Assembly: GCF_900142135.1 (NCBI RefSeq)
Contig: NZ_FQZU01000003.1
Coordinates: 124,001 to 188,000, forward strand
Source of the DNA: Desulfatibacillum alkenivorans DSM 16219
Lineage (GTDB): Bacteria; Desulfobacterota; Desulfobacteria; Desulfobacterales; Desulfatibacillaceae
DNA length: 64,000 nt
Reading direction: 5' to 3'
The position numbers and the translations under genes are program-made. Shown piece by piece: positions 9,793 through 17,746 of this stretch. Each line of letters starts with the position of its first letter. Positions within the stretch are counted from its first letter, which is position 1. A model generated the notes under the pieces. The model had not been told where the DNA came from. It did no database searches and saw nothing but the letters and a program-made list of their open reading frames with translations.

Positions 9793-10770
9793 ATGCTTTT
9801 TCCCGACTACAGGGGACGCAGGGTGCGGGCCAGCGAAGGCCTCAGACGCATGGTGCGCGAAACGCGCCTGACAACCGATAACCTAATTTATCCTTTGTTC
9901 GCCGTTTCCGGCAAGAACGTGGCCGAGCCCATCGACGCCCTGCCAGGGGTGTATCATTACTCCGTGGACAACATGGTCAAAGCCTCCAAACAGGCTTTTG
10001 AAGCGGGCATTCCGGCGGTGATCGTGTTCGGCATTCCCGATAAAAAAGACCCCCTGGGAACCCAGGCCTACGCCAAAAACGGCATCGTGCAAAAGGCCGT
10101 GTCGGAAATCAAGAACAAGGTTCCGGAACTGGTTGTCATTACGGACGTCTGCCTGTGCCAGTACACGGACCACGGCCATTGCGGCGTGGTGGAAAAAGGA
10201 GTGATCGACAACGACTCCTCCCTGGACCTGCTGGCCCGGACCGCCCTTTCCCATGTGAAGGCCGGCGCCGACATGGTCGCCCCGTCCGACATGATGGACG
10301 GCAGGGTGGCGGAAATCCGCGGCCTTTTGGACGAGGAAGGCTTTTACGAAACGCCCATCATGAGCTATGCGGCCAAGTATTGCTCCTCCTTTTACGGGCC
10401 TTTCCGCGAAGCCGCCCATTCCGCGCCCAAGTTCGGAGACCGCCGCACCTATCAGATGGACCCGGCCAACATCCGGGAAGCCATTCGCGAAGTGACCATG
10501 GACGTGGAGGAAGGCGCGGACATCATTATGGTCAAGCCCGCCCTGCCTTACCTGGACGTCATCTCCCAGGTGGCCGGCGAGATAGATCTGCCCATCGCGG
10601 CGTACAACGTGAGCGGCGAGTATTCCATGATCAAGGCCGCCGCAAAAATGGGCTGGCTGGACGGAACCAAGGCCATGATGGAGGCTCTTACATCCATCAG
10701 AAGGGCCGGGGCCGATATGATTTTGACTTATTTCGCCATGGAAGCAGCGGAGGTTTTGAATAAAGGATGA
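9793..10770 (+). CDS. hemB: Porphobilinogen synthase (delta-aminolevulinate dehydratase)
   Basis: HemB condenses two 5-aminolevulinate molecules to porphobilinogen in the cytoplasm. The 325-residue length is standard. Visible signatures are DVCLCQYTDHGHCG, whose three cysteines form the catalytic zinc site of zinc-type enzymes, and MVKPALPYLDVI with one of the two active-site lysines; the segment with MSYAAKYCSSFYGPFREA carries the other. ATG 9793 has AAGGAG at ideal spacing. The stop overlaps the start of ahbD (ATGA), so translation is probably coupled. Placing this upstream step between the two late radical SAM steps links tetrapyrrole supply to heme output. Confidence 0.96.
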   Translation: MLFPDYRGRRVRASEGLRRMVRETRLTTDNLIYPLFAVSGKNVAEPIDALPGVYHYSVDNMVKASKQAFEAGIPAVIVFGIPDKKDPLGTQAYAKNGIVQKAVSEIKNKVPELVVITDVCLCQYTDHGHCGVVEKGVIDNDSSLDLLARTALSHVKAGADMVAPSDMMDGRVAEIRGLLDEEGFYETPIMSYAAKYCSSFYGPFREAAHSAPKFGDRRTYQMDPANIREAIREVTMDVEEGADIIMVKPALPYLDVISQVAGEIDLPIAAYNVSGEYSMIKAAAKMGWLDGTKAMMEALTSIRRAGADMILTYFAMEAAEVLNKG

Positions 10771-11876
10771 ACCATCCCCACGGAAAAGGCCATCCCCACG
10801 GCCACGGACAACCCGCCAAGGACGGCATGCCCGGCCCCCCGCGTTTGGTGGCCTGGGAAATCACCCGGAATTGCAACCTTTCCTGCGTCCATTGCCGGGC
10901 GGCTGCCGAAAAAGGCCCCTACCCCGGAGAATTGGACACCCAGGCCTGTTTTAACCTGCTGGACGGCATCGCCGAAGTGGGCCAGCCCATCGTAATCCTT
11001 ACTGGCGGCGAGCCTTTGCTTAGGCCCGACATCTTTGAAGTGGCCAAGTACGGCACGGAAAAAGGCCTGAAAATGGTCATGGCCCCCAACGGAACCCTGG
11101 TCAACGACGAGAACGCCCAAAAAATGGCTGAGGCCGGCATCAGCCGCATCAGCATCAGCCTGGACGGCGCGACCAAGGAAATCCATGACAAGTTCCGGGG
11201 CGTGGACGGCGCTTTTGACGCCGCCCTCAAAGGCATTGAATGCGCCAAACGCGCGGGCATCGACTTTCAGATCAACACCACCATTACTCAGCAGAACCTG
11301 GATCAGATTCAGGAAATCCAGCAACTGGCCGTGGACCTGGGCGCCGTGGCGCATCACATATTCTTGCTCGTGCCAACGGGCCGGGGCAAATACATCCTGG
11401 ATCAGGAGATCAACGCCGAAGAATACGAAACCACCCTGAACTGGTTTTACGATCAACGCAATAAAACCCCGCTTCAGCTAAAGGCCACCTGCGCGCCCCA
11501 TTATTACCGGATTTTGCGCCAGCGCGCCAAGGAGGACGGGGAGACGGTCACCTTCCAGACCCACGGCCTGGACGCCGTCACCCGCGGATGCCTGGCCGGA
11601 ACCGGCTTTTGCTTCATTTCCCACACGGGCATTGTCCAGCCCTGCGGCTTTCTGGCTGTGGAATGCGGGGACATCACCAAGGCGAGTTTCGCCGAGGTTT
11701 GGAAAAATTCCAAGGTTTTTAACGATTTGCGCGACTTTGACAAGTTAAAGGGCAAGTGCGGTGAGTGCCATTACCGCAAGGTTTGCGGCGGCTGCCGGGC
11801 CAGGGCCTACGAGGCCACCGGCGACTATATGGCGCCCGAACCTTTGTGCAGTTACGATCCGACCGGCGCCGGATAA
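10767..11876 (+). CDS. ahbD: AhbD-type heme synthase (Fe-coproporphyrin III decarboxylase, radical SAM)
   Basis: AhbD performs the last step of the alternative heme pathway, oxidative decarboxylation of two propionates of Fe-coproporphyrin III to vinyl groups. The 369-residue protein has the radical SAM motif C36-x3-C40-x2-C43 (RNCNLSCVHC), TGGEPLLRPD, and a cysteine-rich C-terminus (GKCGECHYRKVCGGCRARAY) for the second [4Fe-4S] cluster. The first 14 residues are strikingly rich in histidine (HPHGKGHPHGHG), possibly a metal- or heme-binding tail; this is not required in the family. It overlaps hemB by four bases, and ahbC lies upstream in the same operon. Confidence 0.9.
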   Translation: MNHPHGKGHPHGHGQPAKDGMPGPPRLVAWEITRNCNLSCVHCRAAAEKGPYPGELDTQACFNLLDGIAEVGQPIVILTGGEPLLRPDIFEVAKYGTEKGLKMVMAPNGTLVNDENAQKMAEAGISRISISLDGATKEIHDKFRGVDGAFDAALKGIECAKRAGIDFQINTTITQQNLDQIQEIQQLAVDLGAVAHHIFLLVPTGRGKYILDQEINAEEYETTLNWFYDQRNKTPLQLKATCAPHYYRILRQRAKEDGETVTFQTHGLDAVTRGCLAGTGFCFISHTGIVQPCGFLAVECGDITKASFAEVWKNSKVFNDLRDFDKLKGKCGECHYRKVCGGCRARAYEATGDYMAPEPLCSYDPTGAG

Positions 11877-11897
11877 TCAGCTAAGGAGAAAAAACAG

Positions 11898-12506
11898 ATG
11901 CGGATTGAATCCCTGATGGTCAAGAACCCTTTGTGCGTGGACGTCAACGCCTCCATTTCAGAGGCCATCAAACTGATGCAGGGGAATTCCATCCGGCATC
12001 TGCCCGTCGTGGAAAAGGGGGGCGTCCTGCGCGGGTTCGTCACCCTTTCCGACCTCAAACAAGGCTTGATACCCTCCATGCTCGGGGATCTCTCCCTGAC
12101 CGATCTCATGATTAAAAATCCCGTCACGGTCAAGCCGGACGAAGACGTGGAAGATGCAGCGCAAATTATCTATCGCAAGAAGATCGGCGGCCTGCCCGTG
12201 GTGGACGACAACAATCGCCTCCTGGGCATCATCACCGTCACGGACATCCTGCGGGCGTTCGTGGAGATGATGGGCATCCTCACCCACAGCGTGCGCCTGG
12301 ACGTCAGAGTCGGGGACGAGCCCGACGCCTTCGCCAAGGTTTCCACCATCATCCAGCAGACCGGCGGGCATGTTATCAGCGTGGGCCTGGCCCCGCACCG
12401 CACGCACGAAAACATCTATTATTTCCGCCTGTCAGCCAACGGCCAGGACGCCATCCGCCAGGCCCTGGAAAACGCCGGGTACGAAGTCCTGGGCGTGTGG
12501 CAGTAG
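11898..12506 (+). CDS. CBS-pair and ACT-like domain protein (AcuB-like)
   Basis: The 202-residue protein has two CBS motifs (residues 1-60 and 70-130, the second with KKIGGLPVVDDNNRLLGIIT). A C-terminal ACT-like fold follows (KVSTIIQQTGGHVISVG ... YYFRLSA). CBS pairs bind adenine nucleotides and ACT domains bind small ligands such as amino acids, so this is a cytoplasmic ligand sensor, commonly annotated AcuB-like. ATG 11898 has AAGGAG at good spacing. It follows ahbD by 21 bases and is probably the last gene of the heme operon. Whether it regulates heme synthesis is not shown by the sequence. Confidence 0.8.
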   Translation: MRIESLMVKNPLCVDVNASISEAIKLMQGNSIRHLPVVEKGGVLRGFVTLSDLKQGLIPSMLGDLSLTDLMIKNPVTVKPDEDVEDAAQIIYRKKIGGLPVVDDNNRLLGIITVTDILRAFVEMMGILTHSVRLDVRVGDEPDAFAKVSTIIQQTGGHVISVGLAPHRTHENIYYFRLSANGQDAIRQALENAGYEVLGVWQ

Positions 12507-12925
12507 CAGACCATTAATACAAATGCAGAAACGACGCCGGGTTCAGGCTTGCGGACGATTTTGAAAAGCGGATCGCCCTTGCGGGAATGACGATCTGATT
12601 AGGAAGAGTTAGGGGGACATGACCCTATCTCTTCCGTAAGGATGCATACCGTCTCCATAACTGCTGAAATAAGAATCGTGTCCCATCTAACTCAGACCCC
12701 CTGGAAACGGGGATCCATCGTTCTGAATTCATGCCTTATAGCAGCTTTCTTGGGCCAGCCGCAGCAGGGCAGTATTCTGCCGGGGCGCGATAGCGCACTT
12801 TTTTTGCCGTGATGACGCAGGATTCCCTCAGCGTTGGAATAACCAGCGCCCGGTCCAATGTTGATCATATTCTCGCGAGTCTGTTTTGATTCCCGAACCC
12901 GTTTGAAATCCATCAAAACTAAAAA
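12507..12925. other. Intergenic region with hairpin and degenerate repeat-like segments
   Basis: About 420 bases between the 3' ends of two convergent genes. It contains the hairpin described separately at 12602-12635. The segment GCGGGAATGACGATCTG at 12575-12591 resembles the dispersed palindromic '...GCGGGAATGACG' repeats found in many proteobacteria, and CTGGAAACGGGGATCCATCG near 12702-12721 may be a second decayed copy. GCGC-GATA-GCGC followed by seven T at about 12787-12807 could be a weak terminator for the rightward transcript. No open frame here looks like a gene. Confidence 0.3.
12602..12635. terminator. Near-perfect 13-bp hairpin after the ahb operon
   Basis: The arm GGAAGAGTTAGGG (12602-12614) pairs with CCCTATCTCTTCC (12623-12635) with one mismatch and an 8-base loop. 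It lies about 95 bases downstream of the CBS/ACT gene. There is no T-run after it, so it may be a transcript-stabilising structure or a REP-like palindrome instead of a classical intrinsic terminator. Confidence 0.4.
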
Positions 12926-14710
12926 TTAGTAATAATACCAAATAGTCTTGTAGTCGTTCAGATTCTCCCCCCAGGCTTTTAGCTTCTGCAGGTAGTCGTG
13001 GATGGAAACGTCCGTGTACACGTAGGTGTCCGCCAGGGAGAGCTTCTTCTCCCATGGGTGGAATTCGTAGACTCTGCGGCCGTTGGGGAGGATGGACAAC
13101 ACGCTGTGGTGCTGCATGGCCGTGATGTCGTTTTTGCCCAGGCCGGGCACGTTGAAAACCACACCGTCGGTGCGCACGGTTCCGGGCATGAGGCGGGCTT
13201 CCTCGGCGCGCTCCTGGAGGAGCCGGGCCAGGGGCACGCGATAATCCTTGGTTTCTTCCTTGCCCTTGGTATTGAAGGTGTAATAGGGGGATACGCCGAT
13301 GAGCGACAGCTTGTGGCGCAGGACGGCCGCCTCGAATTTACGGGAATTGAAGGTGGTGAACACCATTTGATTTTTCACGGACATGCCTAAACGGCGGATT
13401 TTTTGCACGGCCTCCATGGCGTTGGGCGTGATTTCGTAAGGATGCTCAAAATGGGTGATCACCGTGATTTCCCGCTTGCCCGGCTCATGAAAGTGCCCGA
13501 TATCCCGGGCCAGGGATTCGGTGATTCGCTGGGGCAGGGTCACGGGAGTGCGGGTTCCTATGCGGATTCTTTCGATATGCTTGATGCTGGATAATCGGAA
13601 CAGCAGGTTTTCGATCCGGGAATTGGACAACAAAAAGGGATCTCCGCCGGTCACCAGAACCTCTCGGATTTCCGGCGTGTCTGCGATCCACTGGATGGCC
13701 CGTTCCAATTTTTTCTGGGACAGGGCTGCGGTCTGGGAATAGACGTCCTCAATCTCCCAGTTGCGTTGGCAATACACGCAAATCTGCGGGCATGTGAGGA
13801 TGGGTTTTAAAATCACGATCATGGGGTAGCGCCGCGTGATTCCCTCGATGGGCGAGGTGTCGTTTTCCAGCATGAAATCCATGGAGGCCTCGGAGCGCTG
13901 CCTGGCTTCCCACAGTTTTTCGATGTAATTCAAAGGCGGTATGACCTGGGCGCGCACGGCGTAATCCCGCTTCCTGTCTTCCTTTTCATCCATGAGGGAG
14001 GCGTAATAGGGCGTAACGCCAAAGGGAATCCGCCGCTCCCTGGCCAGGGCGATAGCCCGTTTTTCCCTGTCGGTCAACCGGATCAGGTCGCCCAGGACTT
14101 TTTCGTCCCGAATGATATGCTTGACGTGCCACTTCCAATCGTCCCATTCCAAACCGGTGGCGTTGAAATAGTCCAGGATGCGCTGCTTGTTGCGGTATCG
14201 CCTGCGAACGGCGTCTTCATCCAGGCCGCAGGGATAACGCTCCATGAACTCCTCGGCCTTGGCGGCCATGCGGGAAAGGTCGGCGGAGCGCAGTCTGGCG
14301 GCGCGTTCTCCGGAGTATTTTATGAAGCTCGGGGCTTTCTCCTTATAGATTCCCGCTTTTCCGGCCACGCCTCTGAAAAGGGCCTCCACTTCCGCGTAAA
14401 AGCCCTTTTGGGGTTTCGGCTTGACTTGTTCCGGCCTGTGGATCAAATCGTCCAGGCATCCTAAAAAACTGAACCCGGAAAGGCGTTCGCTGCGGGCTGA
14501 AATAAGCGACTTAAAGGTTTTTACCGCGTCCGTGACTAAAATCCACTCCAAGGGAGGGAGTTGGCGATCGTCTTCAAAGGCGGAAATGAGCATTCTGCTC
14601 AAGTAGCTTCGGATGGCGTCTTTTTTGTTTTCAAGCGATTCTGTAGAAAGGAGTATGGTTTTAAGTTCCGGCGATATGTCGAGAATGCGTTCCACCCTTT
14701 TCGTGCTCAT
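12926..14710 (-). CDS. KamA-family radical SAM aminomutase-like protein
   Basis: Starting at ATG 14710, with GGAGGTGGC just upstream, the protein has 594 residues. The frame stays open above it, but the extra 70 residues look non-coding. The radical SAM motif CPQICVYC (C-x3-C-x2-C) is followed by VTGGDPFLLS, RIGTRTPVTLPQRI and a C-terminal GVVFNVPGLGKNDI segment, all as in the lysine 2,3-aminomutase (KamA) family. KamA proteins have about 400-470 residues; here about 180 extra residues precede the radical SAM core. Members move an amino group between C2 and C3 using SAM and PLP. Substrate not assignable: lysine, glutamate, or a non-aminomutase function are all possible. It stands alone, convergent with the ahb operon. 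Confidence 0.8.
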   Translation of the reverse strand: MSTKRVERILDISPELKTILLSTESLENKKDAIRSYLSRMLISAFEDDRQLPPLEWILVTDAVKTFKSLISARSERLSGFSFLGCLDDLIHRPEQVKPKPQKGFYAEVEALFRGVAGKAGIYKEKAPSFIKYSGERAARLRSADLSRMAAKAEEFMERYPCGLDEDAVRRRYRNKQRILDYFNATGLEWDDWKWHVKHIIRDEKVLGDLIRLTDREKRAIALARERRIPFGVTPYYASLMDEKEDRKRDYAVRAQVIPPLNYIEKLWEARQRSEASMDFMLENDTSPIEGITRRYPMIVILKPILTCPQICVYCQRNWEIEDVYSQTAALSQKKLERAIQWIADTPEIREVLVTGGDPFLLSNSRIENLLFRLSSIKHIERIRIGTRTPVTLPQRITESLARDIGHFHEPGKREITVITHFEHPYEITPNAMEAVQKIRRLGMSVKNQMVFTTFNSRKFEAAVLRHKLSLIGVSPYYTFNTKGKEETKDYRVPLARLLQERAEEARLMPGTVRTDGVVFNVPGLGKNDITAMQHHSVLSILPNGRRVYEFHPWEKKLSLADTYVYTDVSIHDYLQKLKAWGENLNDYKTIWYYY

Positions 14711-14935
14711 GATGCCACCTCCTTCTGTCGCTCCCATAGCGGCTTTCCCCGTCTGCAGGCAGACGGAATTGTTAGAAACTGATATTAGCTGGACTGAATA
14801 AATACTATACCAGGGGGCGAATTGCAACTTGCCCGAAGCCTGAGAGAGGAGCCTGAAAAAAAATGGGTCTTGTGCAAGAACCAGGGAAACGGTATAGTTC
14901 GGCCGGGTTAAAATCCACACATCAGGAGAGAAAAA

Positions 14936-15550
14936 ATGGGCCTGTTATCATCTTCCGCAGCAGTGACCAGATACCTGGTCAACGGCAAGTTAGAAGACCC
15001 GGTTTTGGAAACCATCAGGAACGGGTTGGAAAAGCGTACAATCATGGAGGCCGGCTCCGAAGCCCAGGAGAAAAACGTGGGCTGGACCAGCCTGGAGCGG
15101 CCGTATCTGCCCGATTTGTCGGGATCTTCCTTTGTGGTGGGGCCGCACATCGTGTTCAGCCTGCGCATTGACAAAAAGACCCTGCCTTCCAAGGTGGTCA
15201 AAATGCAGTGCACCATTGACATGGAAAAGCGCAAGGCGGAAACCGGCCGGGATTTTTTGTCCAAGGAGGAAAAAAAGCAGATCCGCGAGCACGTGGAGCT
15301 GGTGCTTTACTCCCGCATACCGGCCACGCCCAACGTCTACGACATTTTGTGGAACGTGGAGGAGAACATGCTTTGGCTCTTTTCCACCCAAGGCGCGGTC
15401 AAGGAGGAGTTGGAAGCCCTCTTCTTCGAGAGCTTCGGAGTCTCCCTCATCCCCCTGTTCCCGTTCACCGAAGCGGAGTTGACCTGCGGCCTCGGCGAAT
15501 CGGACCTGGACCGGCTTTCCACCGTATCCCCTGCATTATTTGTGGAGTGA
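14936..15550 (+). CDS. rdgC: RdgC-like protein, N-terminal portion (split gene)
   Basis: The 204-residue protein has landmarks shared with the N-terminal two thirds of RdgC, a ring-shaped DNA-binding protein that modulates RecA: KNVGWTSLERPYLPDL, LPSKVVKMQ (compare LPSPVIKQ in E. coli), LYSRIPATPNVYDILWNVEE and VSLIPLFPFTEAELT. ATG 14936 follows a GGAGAG-like site. The frame ends with TGA at 15548-15550, and the next gene begins one codon later in the same frame. E. coli RdgC has about 300 residues, so this piece alone is short. Either two subunits together make the RdgC fold or one ancestral gene has been cut by a stop. Confidence 0.7.
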   Translation: MGLLSSSAAVTRYLVNGKLEDPVLETIRNGLEKRTIMEAGSEAQEKNVGWTSLERPYLPDLSGSSFVVGPHIVFSLRIDKKTLPSKVVKMQCTIDMEKRKAETGRDFLSKEEKKQIREHVELVLYSRIPATPNVYDILWNVEENMLWLFSTQGAVKEELEALFFESFGVSLIPLFPFTEAELTCGLGESDLDRLSTVSPALFVE

Positions 15551-15553
15551 TCT

Positions 15554-16084
15554 ATGATAGACGTAACTGTTTCATTTAAAAGATATTCCTTTTTGGGGCT
15601 GGAGTTCCTGACCTGGCTTTGGTGGGCCACGGAAGAAGATCCCGACCAGATCGCCAAAGCCGCGGGCGAGCCCGCCGTCCTGTACGTCGGCAATCGGATC
15701 GTGCTGGAAAAGCGCCAGCGCGAAGACGTGGAGCGTGTGACCATCAAGGGCGACGCAGCCCAAATGGACGAAGGCGTGCTGGCCCTGAAAAAAGGCGCCC
15801 AGGTGAAAGACGTCAACCTGGTCATGGAAATCGGGGAGCAGAAATGGACCTTTAATCTAAACGGCGAGACCATGGCCTTCAGCACGCTCAAGACCCCGCC
15901 CACCGCGCCGGTGCGCGTGGTGGACGAAATGGAAGGGGCGATCATCGAAAAAGCCGCGCTCTTGGAAAAGCCCATAACTGTAATCCATAATATTTTTAAG
16001 CATTTTATAATAATACGCATTTCCGAAGGGTGGCGCGAAGAGTTATTGAAAGTGCGTAAATGGATTACGGAGTTCCAATCCTGA
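15554..16084 (+). CDS. RdgC-like protein, C-terminal portion
   Basis: This 176-residue frame is in phase with the preceding RdgC-like gene and separated from it only by TGA TCT. It has its own Shine-Dalgarno sequence (GGAG six bases before ATG 15554) inside the end of the upstream gene, so coupled translation is expected. The N-terminal block FLGLEFLTWLWWATEE resembles, from memory, a segment of longer RdgC-like proteins of deltaproteobacteria; the remainder (VLEKRQREDVERVTIKG onward) is not recognisable. It has no transmembrane segment and is probably a cytoplasmic partner acting on DNA with the upstream protein. Confidence 0.55.
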   Translation: MIDVTVSFKRYSFLGLEFLTWLWWATEEDPDQIAKAAGEPAVLYVGNRIVLEKRQREDVERVTIKGDAAQMDEGVLALKKGAQVKDVNLVMEIGEQKWTFNLNGETMAFSTLKTPPTAPVRVVDEMEGAIIEKAALLEKPITVIHNIFKHFIIIRISEGWREELLKVRKWITEFQS

Positions 16085-16143
16085 CGCTTTTGCTTTTTTA
16101 AGGCCTTAAGTTTTACTCAACCATATTTCCAAGAAAATCCGCT

Positions 16144-17190
16144 ATGAACACCAAGATTACCCGGATGCTGGGAATCCAATATCCCATCGTTCTATCCGGC
16201 ATGACCGGAATCAGCACCCCGGAGCTTGTCGCCGCCGTATGCAACGCCGGAGGCTTAGGCATCCTGGCCACGGGAGACTTGAGCCCGGACAGCCTGCGTG
16301 AATCGATCCGCAAAATCCGGGAACTTACAGACAAACCCTTTGGGGCAAACGTGCCCCTGCTCATACCGGGGGCGGACGAAAAGGCGCATGTGCTGTTTGA
16401 GGAAAAGGTCCCGGCGGTGAATTACTCCCTGGGAAAGGGGGACTGGATTTGCCAAAAGGTCCATGAATACGGCGGCAAAGCCATTGCCACGGTGGTGAAC
16501 CTCCGGCACGCCCAGGCGGCGGAGCGGGACGGCGCCGACGCGTTGATTGTCACCGGCCACGAGGCCGCCGCCCACGGGGGCGAAGCCGCCTCTCTGGTAT
16601 TGGTTCCCAGCATCGCCGACTCGGTAGGCATTCCGGTCATTGCGGCCGGGGGATTTGGAGACGGAAGAGGCCTTGCAGCCGCCCTGGCCCTAGGCGCCGA
16701 CGCCATCGCCATGGGCACCCGGTTCATGAACACCCTGGAAAGCCCGGTGCATAGCGCGGTCAAAGAGGTTTCCTGCGTTAAAACCGTACACGACACCCTG
16801 TACTCCGACAAGGTGGACGGCATCCCATGCCGGGTCATGCAATCCAAAGGGGCGACGCGCTTGATCAAAGGCCGGTTTATCCTTATCCGGGCTTTGTGGA
16901 CTTCCCGCGCGGCGGCCAAGTCCTACGGCCTCCCCTGGCTCAAGCTGGCTGCCGGCATTCTGCTTTTGGCCGTTGCCAAGGGAATCGGCAAAGCCGTGGC
17001 CCTGGCCCGATTGGCCAACGCCTGGGGCCCCATGCAACAGGGCATGGAATACGGCGATACGGAAAACGGCGTGTTGATGCTCGGCCAGGTGACCGGCCTG
17101 ATCGAAGACACTCCCGCCGTTGCGCAGTTGATGGAGCGCATCGTCTCCCAGGCTCGGGAGTGCTCCGCAGCCCTGGCGGAAAAGGTTTGA
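16144..17190 (+). CDS. Nitronate monooxygenase / FabK-like FMN enzyme
   Basis: The 348-residue TIM-barrel flavoprotein begins NTKITRMLGIQYPIVLSGMT and carries VTGHEAAAHGGEA, IPVIAAGGFGDGRGLAAALALGADAIAMGTRF (in two adjacent segments) and a C-terminal helical part, as in the 2-nitropropane dioxygenase family. Members either oxidise nitronates with O2 or reduce enoyl-ACP (FabK). In a strict anaerobe an NAD(P)H-dependent quinone or enoyl reductase role is at least as likely as monooxygenation. The HGG segment contains the family histidine. The Shine-Dalgarno sequence before ATG 16144 is weak. No neighbour suggests a pathway. Confidence 0.8.
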   Translation: MNTKITRMLGIQYPIVLSGMTGISTPELVAAVCNAGGLGILATGDLSPDSLRESIRKIRELTDKPFGANVPLLIPGADEKAHVLFEEKVPAVNYSLGKGDWICQKVHEYGGKAIATVVNLRHAQAAERDGADALIVTGHEAAAHGGEAASLVLVPSIADSVGIPVIAAGGFGDGRGLAAALALGADAIAMGTRFMNTLESPVHSAVKEVSCVKTVHDTLYSDKVDGIPCRVMQSKGATRLIKGRFILIRALWTSRAAAKSYGLPWLKLAAGILLLAVAKGIGKAVALARLANAWGPMQQGMEYGDTENGVLMLGQVTGLIEDTPAVAQLMERIVSQARECSAALAEKV

Positions 17191-17254
17191 TTACCGGTCT
17201 TAATTATCGGCGCCGCTTTGTTGACGGGGCCTTGCCTGCGGGGCGCATCTGAAA

Positions 17255-17746
17255 TCAGGGTTTTTTCTGCTCTTCCATCATTTTTTCATACAATTCAGGC
17301 AAGTGCTTTTTCATGCATTTGTTGCATATGCTATGGCTGAATTGAGCGGAAGAGTGATCCCCAATATAGGTTTCAATTTTCTGCCAATATCCCTTGTCAT
17401 TGCGGATATCCTTGCAATACGAGCAGATGGGCAGCAGGCCGCTTAACACCTTGACTTCCGCCAATGCCTGCTGCAATTCGGAAATCAAACGCTCCTTTTC
17501 CTTCTCCACCTTCCGCCGGTTTTCAATCTCTATTCGCAACTCCCTGTTCGCCTCTTGGAGCTCCTTCGTCCTTTTATCGACCTGTTCCTGCAGGACAAGG
17601 TTGTTTTCAAACAAGGTGTAGGCGCTGCCCGATGAGTTGATGCTTTGTTCAACCCGGTCCATGAGCACTTTTTGGATGATTTCCTTTTTTTCCAGCGTGC
17701 GCTGCATTTCCTTGATTTGTTTTTCCAACTCTTCGACCCTACTCAT
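17255..17746 (-). CDS. Coiled-coil protein with C-terminal Cys-rich signalling motif
   Basis: From ATG 17746 (a GTG at 17752 is an alternative) the protein has 163 residues. Residues 1-100 are a long coiled coil (VEELEKQIKEMQRTLEKKE and a second heptad region ending in LQQALAEVKVLSG). The tail carries LLPICSYCKDIRNDKGYW and SHSICNKCMKKHLPELY: two CxxC pairs in a motif that closes many deltaproteobacterial histidine kinases and response regulators and probably binds a metal. There is no kinase or receiver domain, so it is a stand-alone version of that output module. The start overlaps the end of the FIST gene, so the two are translationally coupled and probably work together. Confidence 0.65.
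   Translation of the reverse strand: MSRVEELEKQIKEMQRTLEKKEIIQKVLMDRVEQSINSSGSAYTLFENNLVLQEQVDKRTKELQEANRELRIEIENRRKVEKEKERLISELQQALAEVKVLSGLLPICSYCKDIRNDKGYWQKIETYIGDHSSAQFSHSICNKCMKKHLPELYEKMMEEQKKP

Noticed and set aside
15548-15550. In-frame TGA of the RdgC-like gene as a selenocysteine codon
   Set aside because: A good ribosome-binding site and ATG follow directly and no SECIS-like hairpin is evident just downstream; RdgC has no redox role.
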